A DNA stretch of 64,000 nt from positions 186,001-250,000 of the forward strand of contig CANTUQ010000018.1 in assembly GCA_947683425.1 (NCBI GenBank), written 5' to 3'. The translations under genes and the position numbers were made by a program. Shown here piece after piece: positions 49,743 through 61,372 of this stretch. The number at the start of each line of letters is the position of its first letter. The first letter of the stretch is position 1. The stretch comes from Excoecaria cochinchinensis. Taxonomy: Eukaryota > Streptophyta > Magnoliopsida > Malpighiales > Euphorbiaceae. The notes under the pieces were generated by a model, which did not search any database, was not told the DNA's origin, and saw nothing but the letters and a program-made list of their open reading frames with translations.

Positions 49743-51410
49743 TGTGACGCGCACCGAACCTCGTGGCCTCCCAAAAGCCCGCTTTAGGGCGATTAGGAGA
49801 GGTTCATAAAAACTTGTAAGGTATTTATAAGTGCGTCTATTTTGGGCAACAAGGAGGTTTCTTGGAGTCGCCACCCAATAGAACATTGGGAAGGCTCGTC
49901 TAGCCTCAGCAAGCCTAAGACGGCGCATACATATCCATCTTGGGCAAGCCAGAGAGATCTTGGAGGTCTCAGCCTCTACCCCCTGGAGCCTAGGATTATG
50001 TAAATTAAGCCTTTTGAAGGGGAACAAGAGATATTTTGGAGGTTCTAGACCTCTAACCTCATTGAACCCAAGACCAGAGTGAGTTCGGGACTTCTCATTT
50101 ATTTGTACCTTGATTAATATTATAATTAAGTTTTGAATTTATTGTTTCATCAACTTTCCACATGATGCATTTAATTAAGGCGCAATCATTCACGTCAAAA
50201 GTAATAAATAAAGCATTATTAAAATAAACATCCTCAAAATAGATTACAATAAAACTAGGGGCGGAATACAACCCCCATTAAAAAAATAATATATAAGTCA
50301 TACAAAAATCGGGATATTCATTTGGAGTGAGGACATTGGTCCTGCCATGCATATTTATTATAAAACAATTTTTGATGTGATGGTTTTATTTTGGATGGAG
50401 AAAATTGAGACGTTGGTCCCGTTTTTATTTAGGAAAAAATTCCAAATTAATTAATAAAAATGGTTTAGTGACTTTTTCCTAGCGATATTACAATAATCTT
50501 CATAACAAAATAAATAAAGTCAAGGGTAAAGAAAGAACCCGGATGGGAAGCCTCAGGTTGGCGCGACCACCCTCATTAACCACTCCAATTCCAACATGGT
50601 CAAAAAATAACTCATAGAAATAAACATGTTAGTGTCAAAATCATGAATAAAATAAAGAAAAATAACATAACAAGAAAATTTAAAAGAAATGGGTTAAAAG
50701 ATAAAAGGGGTAGAAAATAAATTAAAAAGCCTTTCAAAATTCCAATTCTTTGTAAAAAATATTATTTCAAAAAAAAACAATTAATATGAGTCAAGTTAAA
50801 TTACACAAATATCAATCGAGAATGTTTACTCTCGGATTTTACCTTTTTTGGGTGAATGTCGAATGATTTCGGTCCCCGCACGCTCCACAATGATCAAATA
50901 AAAATGGATCAAAGAAAGAAAATTTATGTTTTTCTTTCAAAGAAAATTTGACAGCGATGAAGTGTTTGAATTAGCTGGATTGGTGGAAACGAATGAATTT
51001 CGTTACCTCAAATTGGGCTTCATTCACAAGGAGAATTTGAGAAAAAAATCAATTAACTGAAAGAATTTTTATCAAATAAAATTCTAAAAATAGTGAGATT
51101 TTTTAGATTTTTGTAAATTGCTCGCAAAAGATTTTTTCTTTAAAAATTTCCCACTCTCAAAATTTGCTGATTTTCCTCCCAAAAAAATCTGTTCATTTTT
51201 CCAACCCCAAATAATGAATTTTACTTGACAATTTATAGAATGTTTGGAGATAAATAAGATAAGCATCAGTTTAAAGTTTGAATTTTAAAAGGAGTTTTAA
51301 AATTCAATTTTTAACCAAATATCTTATCCCCATTTTTGAAGATGAAAGCTTATCAGATAAAATTTTAACAAATTCGGCGCTATCTTATCAGATCCACTAC
51401 TGACGGCCAT
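49743..51410 (-). mobile_element. LTR Q, probable 3' LTR of Tat/Ogre element R
   Basis: The left end TGTGACGCGCACCGAACC is the reverse complement of the 3' ends of E and F. The body to about 50490 matches H. From 50500 it diverges and keeps only the seam near 50820 (GAATGTTTACTCTCGG). A TATA box (minus TATAAA) lies at 51232-51237. The expected TGTAGACA start was not found, so the right edge, placed near 51410, is uncertain. Orientation and position fit the 3' LTR of R. TGTGG at 49738-49742 is the left duplication candidate. Confidence 0.65.
51232..51237 (-). promoter_or_regulatory. TATA box of LTR Q
   Basis: Minus strand ATTCTATAAATTG, with an ACCGACGGGC-containing GC-rich stretch 170-250 bp upstream in minus sense. 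Confidence 0.5.
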
Positions 51411-51572
51411 CCCTTTAACTACCGACGGGCTTTACGCCCCTAATGAGGGTACGCGTGGAAATCTGGACACAGACGGGCCAAGGCGCGAGACTAGGTACGG
51501 ATGAAAATTCAGAGAAGAAAGGAAAGAAATGCATACCTGAGGCCGTCCTTACCTTTTTGCCGGGGAAGTAGC

Positions 51573-51940
51573 GATGCGTCGAGTCTGCTCCAAACTTACA
51601 AAACGCGAGGGTTACTCTCCTAAGCTGCACCGAGTCTGCTCCAGACTTATAAAGTGCGGATGGTGATGCGCTGAGTCTGCTCCAGACTTACAAAACGCGA
51701 GTGTTGCTCTCTTGAGCTGCACCGAGTCTGCTCCAGACTTATAAAGTGCGGATGGTGATGCGCCGAGTCTACTCCAGACTTACAAAACGTGAGGGTTGCT
51801 CTCCTGAGCTGCACCGAGTCTACTCCAGACTTACAAAGTGCGGATGGTGATGCGCCGAGTCTGCTGCAGACTTACAAAACGCGAGGGTTGCTCTACTGAG
51901 CTGCACCGAGTCTACTCCAGACTTACAAAGTGCGGATCCA
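51573..51940. repeat. 92-bp tandem repeat, four units, in 3' region of R
   Basis: Units start at 51573, 51665, 51757 and 51849 with exact 92-bp spacing. Each holds two half-units sharing CGAGTCTGCTCCAGACTTA, in which AGTCTG and CAGACT form a small hairpin. Half-units alternate between endings ACAAAACGCGAGGG and ATAAAGTGCGGATGG. From 51945 onward degenerate phrases continue without the period. Tat/Ogre elements are known to carry tandem repeats between integrase and 3' LTR. Confidence 0.95.
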
Positions 51941-52493
51941 ATCTATTGCGTATGCCCCGCTACCCTTGTCTCGACATACGCGGTGACTAATCTGTCCTGC
52001 TAGCCTCATCTCAGCCTACGTGGTGTCTGATTTATATCGCTAGTCTCGTTTAGGTTTGCAAACTTTCCTTGCTAACCCCCATTCAATCTACAAGGTACGA
52101 TTCTGATCTGTTGATTCTCATCTAATATTGAATGTGATCTTGAAGGACGTAATATTTGATCTATTTATCCTTCCTTTTGACTGCTGGTCATTTTCGAATT
52201 GGTGTAAAACCATGTTCCTGTATTGTAAGAGATTCTTGTTAATTCTCGGGCCAATTAATTTGATTCGTAAATTTATGAACATTTTTATGTTGCTCTTTAT
52301 TATTTATCATCCTTTTTACCATATGATCAATTATCTTTTTTTTTTTAAGAAAGTTAAATCATGAAGAAATAACATGCACATTTAATAGGTTAACCATAAA
52401 TGTTTTTCCACTAAAAGGCTAAATTTTGTGCAATATACAGATGTGATTACAACAAAAGAATAAATACTAAGCTAGAAGAACTCCCTGAACAGT
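51941..52493. other. Non-coding spacer in R
   Basis: Repeated ctcgc/tctcg phrases decay into AT-rich DNA. I see no gene or structured feature. Confidence 0.5.
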
Positions 52494-54489
52494 CTATAAT
52501 GACATATAATCTGAGGGCTCCTCTGGATGATCATCATCATCTGATAGATGAACCGGCTGGCCTTGCGATGAAGAAGCAGAGGGTCTCGCATTTGGAGCAG
52601 ATGGCTGACTGGGAGGGGCTGATGGTCCGGCCTGCCGCTGGTATCTGGGAGGTACAGCCACCGGTACAGATAACGACTGTACTCTCGCTAGGTCCTGCTG
52701 TTGGAACTGGACCTGAGCATACCCATCAATAAAAGGCTGTGCACATACCGTCATGAACTGCAGTGTATCAGTGAAAACCCCCCTAACTCTCTGAAAGCGT
52801 CGCCCAGGCGGAGGGTCTGATATGTGGAGGTGGTCCCCATACTCCTAAGCCTATTCTCTGTCTGCTCTCTAAACTCCCGCATGGACTGGGCAATGGGAGG
52901 TATGACACCCTCTAGGACCTAGATCCTGAATCTGAGAGCCTCAACTGACTCATCCACCATCTGTACAGATGCATCTATCCTCTGGGTCACCTCATCCTGG
53001 GAGGCCCTCATCTCCTACCTCAACTGACCTATGAGTCTATCATGCTCCTGGATGATACTCTGCTGCTGACCCAACCACTCTAAAATGACTCTATCTCGCT
53101 CCCCGAGCTGTCCTAAAAGGGCCCTGTCTCTCTCCTCCTATCTCTGCTCAAAGGATGCAAACATAGAAATCAAAATCGCAGTAAAATCTGGCTGTGCCGG
53201 GTGAGTCGATGGTGTGAATGGAGGGGGAGTTGACTCTGGTGCCCGCTCTGGAGGTGGAGCTGTATAAGTAGATGCCCCCGGGTCCCCTGCTCTAGCATAT
53301 GGACTAAATCTCTTAGGTGCCCAATGAACTGTCTGCTGTACTCTCGATGGCGGAGGAGGAGTAGGACTCTGTACTCTCTGCACCGGAGGAGTACCAAACA
53401 AGTCATCCAAGACTCAATCCCCATGTCAGAAGGTGTACACAGATGCTCCTCCTCATACTGCGGCTGTGGGGGCTGACCCTCCTGGTGCTCTGGATGTCGG
53501 GGAGGCTGGCCCTCCTAGTGCTGCTGGAGCTCGGGAGGCTGGTCCTCCTGGTCCTGTGGATGCTCGGGAGCCTGGTGCTGCTGGGGCTCGGGAGACTGGT
53601 CCTCCTGGTGCTGTGGATGCTCGAGAGGCTGCTACTCCATCTGAGGCTGCTCCTCTACTGGCTCTAGTGAGGGCAGGCTAAATGCACGTCTGGTCTCATG
53701 AATAGTGCGGAGTCTATATACCTCGGCTTGACCCGGTATCGGTAATATCATAGCCATCGTAATAGCTGCCGGAGCGTCTACATAAATACTCTCCTCCAAG
53801 GCACGCCCAAGGATATCTGGACAGACACCCAAACTCAAAAGCAGTCTAGTAATAACCCCACCAACATATACTACAGGGGCTGTCCCCCTAGATACTCTCA
53901 CCAGGTTAACCAAAATCTCATGGCTAATGTTGAGCCGCTGGCTTGCCACCATGGCCCATAAACTCCAAATCTCTACGGCATTGAGAGACCCCGGGTTACC
54001 AGCCCGTCCGAGATAAGAGCTGGATAAAACTCTGTGAACATAACGAAGGGCCTGTGACGAGAGTATCGTGCTCTTTGCCGTATCATGGTCATACGGCACT
54101 CCCGGTATGGCAATGGCCGCCCAGTGGTGGTGTCTAACCGCTCTATGGGGCACTATAACATCCTGCCCAAGTGGAAGCCCCATAGCCTGCGCAAATCGCT
54201 GATGGGTAATGCTATACTGGTGGCCCTCTATCCAAAACCGTATGACACCATCCTCGGTGTCGGACCTCTGGTACCCCCCGTACTGTAATGTAGCAAGGAA
54301 CTGCCGAACTATCTCTGGATGAGTTTGGAAAGCAGGCATCAGAAACTCAGTCCATCCCGCACCTGCCATCAGAGCATCAACCTCGTCTGCCATCCCTAGA
54401 GCCTCCAGGAATGGCCTAGAGATAAAGCGGCTAGCTCGAAACTGCACCTCAGCTAACACTGTATACCTCTGTCTGGCCTCGGCACTCAT
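52494..54489 (-). pseudogene. Additional sense ORF downstream of pol in R (ATHILA-ORF1-like), broken
   Basis: A continuous first frame of 285 codons (54489-53632) begins MSAEARQRYTVLAEVQ. It has a globular region with PEIVRQFLATLQ and a FAQAMGLPLGQ segment, resembling the pattern I know from ATHILA ORF1-type proteins of plant gypsy elements (retrotransposon-encoded, function unknown). A Pro/Gln/Glu/His-rich tail follows (about 53640-53430), then a Pro-rich stretch (about 53400-53170), then a possible coiled coil (about 53150-52850). Two CAG-to-TAG stops in the tail, at least one frameshift near 53410 and more stops break it. A TATA box lies at 55278-55286. It is not recognisable as an envelope protein: no signal or membrane segment is evident. 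Confidence 0.65.
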
Positions 54490-55619
54490 CTAATCCAGGG
54501 CCTAAGGCTCAGGCTGATCGTGCGGAGCATATCGTCGTGGCGGCATCCTGGAATAAAGTAAACAGTTAGTTCGACATCGTAATCATAAATGGGAAAAATT
54601 GGGCAGCATTCTGACAGGGATGAGTCTAAATTGAAAGGATAAAAAAAATTTGGGCAGCACCCCGGTAAGGGTGTGCCCAACCTCCTGCATGAGAAAACAG
54701 AAAAAGAAAAAGGGACAGGCCTCAGGCCCCAAGCAACAATGCAACATTTTCAGATTTGCTTTATTTTCTAATTCTTAGTACTGGTTCCAATATGCATGCA
54801 TCCCTAAGGCCAGGTCCGTACATCTAACTACAACTCGAAAAAAATAAATATGCGTCCGTCATTAATTGTTCTCAAAACAGCATATATCCATGCATTTTAT
54901 CTCAACTGAAGAATAGCATATTGTTTATTCTATGTGTTAATTCATGCACTTAAAGCACTAAAAAAAACATAACATTAACTAAACAATGGCATTCTAAATT
55001 AAACAGCAACAACTAAAATTAATTAGCAAAGCTCCTAATTACACTAATCCAAAAAATGAAAATTACATTACTCATAATAAGATAAATAAATAATAAGAAA
55101 AATAGAAGAATTTTACTAACCTGGAAGTTGAGACTCAATGAAGAAGAAAGAACAAGACACTGGTGCAAAGAAAACCAACCGAAAGGGCAAAAACGAAAAA
55201 AATGCAATTGAAAAGGAAGGAAAGAGCGTCGGTGTGAAGAAAAGAGAAAAGAAGTGACAGTCCATCAGTACCAACATCTTTATATAGAATTTAAGTACCG
55301 ACGAGCTTTTCGTCTCTACAGCAACAGACGGGCATGCCGTCTGTCTTTCCAGATTTTGCTTTTTACCCCTCATTAATTACCTAATTAATGCGTGTTTTGT
55401 GGACGATGCAAAGATCTGCCAGGTGGACAATTATAGAGGGGATAACCGTCTGAGTGAGGGACGGGCTAGCCGTTGGTACATCAATCTTATAAAGTTCACC
55501 ATTTTTTTGGATTCCGTTCCTTTTCTCTCATTTTAGCTTCATAATAGGCCCTTTTCTCCAATTTTTTCCTCTTTTCCTTCTTTATTTCCTTTAGTGACTT
55601 CGATTTTAGCCACTGAGGA
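54490..55619. other. Untranslated/promoter region between ORF1-like and PMD pseudogenes
   Basis: AT-rich at 54540-55110, then a mixed segment with a minus-strand TATA box and short GACGGGC..GCCGTC inverted repeats (55300-55470) that recall those right of the TATA box in Q (51400-51480). It could act in both directions, since the PMD ORF starts on the plus strand at 55620. Confidence 0.5.
55278..55286 (-). promoter_or_regulatory. TATA box upstream of the ORF1-like gene
   Basis: Minus strand TATATAAAG, about 790 bp upstream of the start codon at 54489. Confidence 0.5.
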
Positions 55620-56970
55620 ATGAATTCTCCTTTTCTTCCCAAAATGCACCGTATCTTAGACGATGCTCAAACTTGGGAAAATAGCACCCTTGCGCCCCTT
55701 TCTGGGCTGAGATTTTTACGAAGAGTCCAAATAGACCACAACCTTCTTTTAGCCGCGACCCACTTCTGGGACCCTCGCTTTCATGTTTTCAGGTTCACCT
55801 ACCAGGAAATATGCCCCCTGCCTGAGGAACTTGCTGCTATTGTCGAGAGCTGGTATCCTCCTAGTGCTTTGCCCTGCATTCCTCGTTGTGGTTTGGTTCA
55901 ACCTCGGGATATTGATCTGTCCTTAAGTATAGCTCCTTCTGACGCTGCTCGTCTAGTTCCTTAGGGCCCTGTATTTGCCTTAGAACCTCTGATTGAAGCA
56001 CTGGATTAATTCTCTAACCTTCCTTCATACAGCGTAAGTGTCATCTTTCTTTTCTGTCTGATGAAGTATCTGATTGTGACTTCAGAGGAGCTGCTTGGAG
56101 ACCCTCGTCTGTTTGGAATTGTGGACGACTTTCACCACGAGCTGACCCCTTTCCCACTTATTCTGGCTGAGACTATCTTGGGTTTGGACTCCGTCTGTGC
56201 CGGGCCTACCACTTCATTCTCTGGGAGCCTCTTATTACTCTAGGTACGTCATTGTTTTAAAAGGTAGTGCGTCCCTTGTGGATTTTCACACTAGCTTTTC
56301 TTAGCGGGAAGTGCGTCCTTTCGGATTTTCACACAACCCTATGCCTAATTTTTGTCTGAAGTAAATCCAACTTACTCCAGCGACTTTTCTTTGCCTTTTA
56401 CCTTATTTTCTTTGGCTTTTATTTTTCCTTGCTTCTTCTTTCAGATTTGGTTGCAAGAGAAATTGAAGCTACTGTCAGAGCCACCTTCATAATGTCATTA
56501 GTCAGTACTCTGCGAAGCATTTTCTTCCTCGCCGGCATCTGTACCTACCTGGGACCCATGGCGAAGGCATTACCAGATTCAGTGAGATATCAGATGAGGA
56601 TATTAGCTTCATGCACGCTTGGCTTCCCTTATCCAGTGCAGTTATTGATGGGTCTTCAGGATGCGTTCCCCTATGCGGGCTTCGTGAGGCAACCTTCTAC
56701 ATCACGGCCCGCTGCTCTTGTCAACTTGGAATGACTCAGGATGTGGTGAGACTCCCTTTATCCTTTCGAGGTGGAGTCCTTTCTGCGGCTTTTGCCTCCC
56801 GCTGTCATGAGCTCTGGAGCCAACTTCCATTGAAGACTATCATACCTCCATTCAGGAACCATTCTGTCACCTCTACCAGCGCGTACAAGAGGTGGATACT
56901 TAGCCCGTCATCTGATAACCAAACACGGCGACTGAGGCACTTGGTTGGCAAGAGTAGTAGTAGGGCATAG
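55620..56970 (+). pseudogene. Plant mobile domain (PMD) pseudogene, antisense in R, with introns
   Basis: PMD is a domain found in plant chromatin/silencing proteins and in many transposons and gypsy elements. Exon 1 (55620-about 56033) encodes the N-terminal pattern LRRVQIDHNLLLAATHFWD then FRFTYQEICPLPEELAAIV. C-terminal PMD sequence lies at 56611-56900 (SSGCVPLCGLREATFYI, TQDVVRLPLSFRGG). Splice-like sites: GTAAGT at 56034, TAG/GTACGT near 56242, and a strong pyrimidine tract plus TTTCAG ending at 56444. Stops at about 55962 and 56007 and frame changes in exon 3 show decay. It runs opposite to gag-pol of R. It could have been captured from a host gene or be a lineage feature of the element. 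Confidence 0.75.
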
Positions 56971-57356
56971 TTTAGCTTTGCATGTGTTTTGAGCAATATG
57001 TTTCTTTTTAAAGCAGAATTGGACAACGATGTAAATGAATAAGTCAAGTCTTATTTTATTTCACAGCATTGTGTATATTTCAGTACGATTTCAGCATATA
57101 TGATCATTTTTGACACTAATTCAATTATGCAAGACTACATTCATTCATGGAACCAAATCTTGATAGCATAAACTCCCGTTACCAATCAGCCCTCTCGAGT
57201 TTTCACTATTGGATATTTTCTCTCAAGCCTCTAAATTTTGCCCATGATGCCTTTTTTCGATTTTCATCCTGACGAGGCGCCCAATTTTAGCAAGGCTGCC
57301 TTTTTTCGATTTTTGACCTGTGGGGCTTTCATTCTCTTCTTTTGATTTTGTAGCCT
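56971..57356. other. Non-coding spacer after pol of R
   Basis: AT-rich DNA with two copies of a CCTTTTTTCGATTTT phrase (57248 and 57298). No gene seen. Confidence 0.5.
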
Positions 57357-58453
57357 TTAGCCATGGAACCTTTTGAGTCTATCCATATTGATCAGTTCTT
57401 TAAATTCATTGCCATTGCTATCTGACAGAATCGCAGCTCCTTTTGACAGGAGATTCTTGAGGATGAACGGTCCTTCCCACATTGGTATGAACTTTCCTCT
57501 AATATCCGGTGCACCTGGTCTCATCTATTTGAATACCAGATCCCCTTCCTTCAATGGATGTTTCTTAACTTTCTTTCCAAAAGACCTAGCGAACCTCTTT
57601 TGGTAGATCTAGTTGTGATAGTAGGCTTTTAACCTGATCTCATCCAACATGTTCAAGCATTGCAGCCGCTGCTGCACCCATTCGGCCTCCGGAATCTCGG
57701 CTTCCATTATTACCCTCAGTGACTTCAGTTCGACCTCGACCGGCAATACTGCCTCCGTCCCATATACCAAAGAATATGGAGGGCTCCTGTTGAAGTTCTG
57801 ATGGTTGTTCTGTAACCCCACAATGCAAAAGGCAACTTTTTCGCCCAATCTTTATAATTCTGGACCATCTTAGCCAGGATCCTCTTGACATTCTTGTTGG
57901 CGGCTTCAACTGCCCCGTTGGCTTGAGTACGATACGGAGAAGACTTATGGTGCTCGATACCATACTTCTGGAGTAACTTCTTCATTTCGGCCATGAATTG
58001 GACCTCGTTATCAGATACCACATGGTGTGGAAGGCCATACCTACATATCAAGTTCTTCTCGATGAATTTTGCCATATCTCGAGCATCAACTTTCCTGAAG
58101 GACTCAGCTTCTACCCATTTGGTAAAGTAGTCGATGGCGACAATGATGTATCTATGCCCATTGGAGGTCGTGGGGCGTATTTCCCCAATAATATCAATCC
58201 CCCAAGCTGCAAATGGCCAAGGTGATGTCAGATTATGTAATTTCGAAACGGGCAGATGCCTTAAATCTGCATACTGCTGGCATAACTGACACTGCTTTAC
58301 ATACTTCGAGCAATCGTTATCCATGGTGAGCCAGAAGAATCCTTGTCTCATAATCTTTTTGGCCAATGTCAGTCCGTTCATTTGGGCCCCGCATACTCCG
58401 GTGTGTGTTTCTTCCATCACCCTCTTAGCCTCTTTCTCATCCAAACACCTCAA
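57357..58453 (-). pseudogene. Tat/Ogre-lineage integrase (R pol)
   Basis: Last domain of pol. The zinc-binding region begins near 58450: HTGVCGAQMNG, then CQLCQQYA; the second His expected in the CG-H-MNG pattern is Gln. The catalytic core shows D in GIDIIG (about 58190), D in VVSDNEVQF (about 58010) and E in GAVEAANKNV (about 57900). A frameshift lies near 57730. The C-terminal part is readable at 57600-57360 (KFIPMWEGPFILKN) and ends in a stop at 57357-57359, with an internal stop near 57528. Canonical in architecture but inactive. Confidence 0.92.
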
Positions 58454-59554
58454 CTGGATACCGTCAGCCTGTCATTTGTACAATGCTCCATTTATGCAAA
58501 TGAACTGAGTAGATAGCTTGTGAATCATTCTCTGATCTTTCTCGGTAGCTTCCTCTGGAAATGTTGCATTCTCTAGATAGTTCTTAATATCATAATACCA
58601 CGGCTTTCCATCTGCTACTTCTATCTCCATGACTGATTTAGATTTGAAGATGGGTCTCTCGGAGCTAGAAATCAAAACTGGTCCCATAACCACCCCTTTG
58701 GGGTTGTCCCACATTGAGACTAAAGTGGCAAGCGTATCGGCTAACTAGTTTTCGTCCCTTAGAACAAAACGGAAAGTACATACTTCAAATTGACTGCTCA
58801 GGTCTCTCAAGTGTTTGATGTATGGCATTAGCCTCTCTTCTTTAACGGCCCATTCACCTCGGATTTGATTGATCACTAGGGAGGAATCACCAAACACTTC
58901 CACGTTTTTTGCTCCTAAGGCTATCAACGCCTCCAACCCAAAGACACATGCTTCATACTCAGCTTCATTATTGGTAGCCTTGAACCTTAATTTCTTGGCC
59001 AAAGGGAGCTTCTCATCATCTGGGGTTGTTAAAATGATCCCTACTCCTGCCCCCTTGTTGTTCACGGCTCCATCAAAGTGCAATTGCCAACCTTGAACTC
59101 CGATAGCTGCCACATTCTCATCTAGAAGGTTAAACTCGTACGAGTCTCCTTGAATTGGGTGTTCTGCCAGGAATTCAGCCACTGCACGCCCTTTGATAGT
59201 TTTTCGAGTAATATACTCTACATCGAATTCTTGTAGCAACAACAACCACATACCCATTTTCTTGAGTAAAGAGGGGGCTTCCTGTAGGTACCTTAAAGGA
59301 TTCTGCTTAGCTACTGCCTGTACACTGTAGGCATGAAAGTAATGCCGCAATTTCTTAGAAGCCCAGATCACGGCAAGGCAAATATTTTCTACTTCTGTAT
59401 ACTTAACCTTATAGGCCAGGAACTTCTTGCTAAGGTAGTAAACAGCAAATTCCACTCCAAATCCATCCTCCTGGGCCATCATGGCGCCAACATAACTGTC
59501 TTCTATAGCCAAATACAAAATCAATGGCCTGAGTGGCTGCGGTGGCCTCAACAC
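58454..59554 (-). pseudogene. Dual RNase H region of R pol (gypsy RH then archaeal-type aRH)
   Basis: The first RNase H lies at about 59550-59200: LYLAIEDSYVGAMMAQ, VYYLSKKFL, LRHYFHAY. The second, archaeal-type RNase H lies at about 59090-58745, with all three acidic positions visible: D in LHFDGAVNN, E in NNEAEYEA and D in VFGDSSLV. RT, RH, aRH, integrase in this order is the hallmark of the Tat/Ogre group of plant Ty3-gypsy elements. A stop at about 58744 replaces an expected Gln codon (RDEN-stop-LADTLA). The linker to integrase (58714-58472) carries another stop near 58470. Confidence 0.92.
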
Positions 59555-60475
59555 CGGTGGATTCAGCAGATACTCTCTAACAGTATCGAAAGCCTTCTAA
59601 CAACTTTCGTTCCATACTACTGGTTGGTCTTTTCTGTGTAGTTTGAAGATCGGTTCGTAGATTGAAGTAAGCTTGGCAATAAACCTACTGATGTATTGCA
59701 ACCTGCCCAAAAAGCTTCTCACATCCTTTTCCTTCTGCGGTATTGGCATTTCTCTGATGGCCTTAACCTTATCCGGGTCAATCTCAATACCCCTCTGACT
59801 AACCACGTGTCCTAGGAGCTTCCCTGAGGTAACACCAAAGATACATTTCTTAGGATTTAACCGCAGATTATACTTGTTTATGCTTAGGAAGAACTTTTCG
59901 AGGGCTTCAAAATGACCTTCTCTAGTGGCTGACTTGATCATCATGTCATCCACATATACCTCCACTTCTTTATGGATCAAGTCATTCAAGATTTTTGTTG
60001 CCATCCTCTGATAAGTGGATCCTACATTTTTCAAGCCAAAATGCATTACTCGATATGCATAGGTCCCCCATTCGGTGATTAACGCCGTCTTAATTCGGTC
60101 AATTATTTTATTGAGAATTTGATTGTAGCCCACATAACCATCTCCAAAGCTATACATCTCGCATGCAGCGGCGCTGTCTATTAGCACATCTATATGGGGC
60201 AATGGAAAGTCATCTTTTGGACAGGCCTTATTTAAGTCCCGATAGTCTACGCATACCCTTACCTTGCCATTCTTTTTGGCTACGGGGACAACATTGACCA
60301 ACCAAGTTGGATACTGTACCTCAACTAGAAATTTGGCTTTGATTTGCTGGTGAATCTCCTCCTTCACTTTATCTGCCCATTCTGGCCTAAGCCTTCTCAG
60401 CTTCTGTTTAACGGGTTTGTGGTCTGGATATGTAGGAATAGCTTGCTCTGCGACTTCCCGATCGATTCCCGGCAT
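59555..60475 (-). pseudogene. Reverse transcriptase of R pol
   Basis: Makes cDNA from element RNA. The frame from 60475 to 59597 (about 290 codons) reads PDHKPVKQKLRRLRPE, then VPVAKKNGKVRVCVDYRDLN, GYNQI, GLKNVGSTYQRMATKI and the catalytic YVDDMMIK (about 59950). The thumb/connection VRSFLGRLQYISRFI follows. A stop near 59595 (SC-stop-KAFD) replaces an expected Gln. The upstream linker (60488-60860) is acidic and low complexity. Some core residues differ from the usual pattern (FGDGYVG for the usual FMDG-SG). Confidence 0.95.
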
Positions 60476-60487
60476 ATCTTCATAGGT

Positions 60488-61348
60488 CTAGGCCAAGACT
60501 TTTTCATATTTTTTTAAGATTCTCTCAAATTTTTCCCGCTCTTCAGGAGTTATATTTGATGCTATCAAAATTTCTTTTGGGTTTTCTATGGTTCCAAGAT
60601 TAAATGGAGTAGCATCAGTTGAATCAATAGCAAATACGGATGGGTGATGATCATGATCATGTATAGTGAAATCATCGGAAACATCACACAAGTAAGCAAA
60701 ATCACTCAATTTATTAATAAGATTGAAATTATCATCAACATCATTGAAAAGTTTTGGAGCAAAAAGAAAATCTAAACTACTTTCCTCTTCCTCCTCTGCT
60801 GGCGCATCTGCCGCGGTTGATGGTCCTGCATCACTTCGGCTCTTTGGAAGCTCCTCGGTCAACTCCTGTATGTCTTCCTATACCTTTGCTTTCCCCTTTA
60901 GCTGGGTGACTACCAACTTCTCAGTGATCACTTCTTCAGGCATATCATGGTCCCAAATTGTGCTACTGGTCATGATTTCCTCATCCCAAAAGCCCTCTAC
61001 TAGCTTGATCAATCCAATGTCCCAGTTATAGATATCATTGAAAACCTCGAACCCTGGCACAATTCTTCCATCCAGCCATTGCGGTTTAACTTCCCCTGCA
61101 TAAGCACACGTTACGGTTGCTGGCACAAAAGTCTTCCGGATATGAGGAATTTCCATTTCTGGCTTCTCACCCTTTCCTACCACACCTGTGTATCCTAGAC
61201 CCCTTCTGTATTTTTGGCCCTTGGTAGCAATAGCTGTTGGCATCCCCTGAGAATTCTTACCCAGTCCTGCGCCAGGGAGGAATGACATCCTCTTCATCAT
61301 ATTTAGCACTTGGGGGCTTTCTTCCTTTTGCTCTTCCTCACCTATCAT
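60488..61348 (-). pseudogene. G-patch and linker region of R gag-pol
   Basis: A G-patch-like motif (MMKRMSFLPGAGLGKNSQG, about 61300-61240) followed by RRGLGYTG lies between protease and RT, as in many Tat/Ogre elements, where the G-patch is a putative RNA-binding module. The 3' half is acidic linker. The two frames (61348-60878 and 60862-60488) are separated by a stop near 60876. Confidence 0.85.
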
Positions 61349-61372
61349 GACAACATGAAATCCACTAAACGG

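Noticed and set aside
51573..51940. CRISPR-like array
   Set aside because: Eukaryotic context; units are contiguous tandem repeats without unique spacers.
53433..53681. Plus-strand frames of 74-82 residues (Gly/Ala/Pro- or Leu-rich)
   Set aside because: Antisense shadows of the Pro/Gln-rich tail of the ORF1-like pseudogene.
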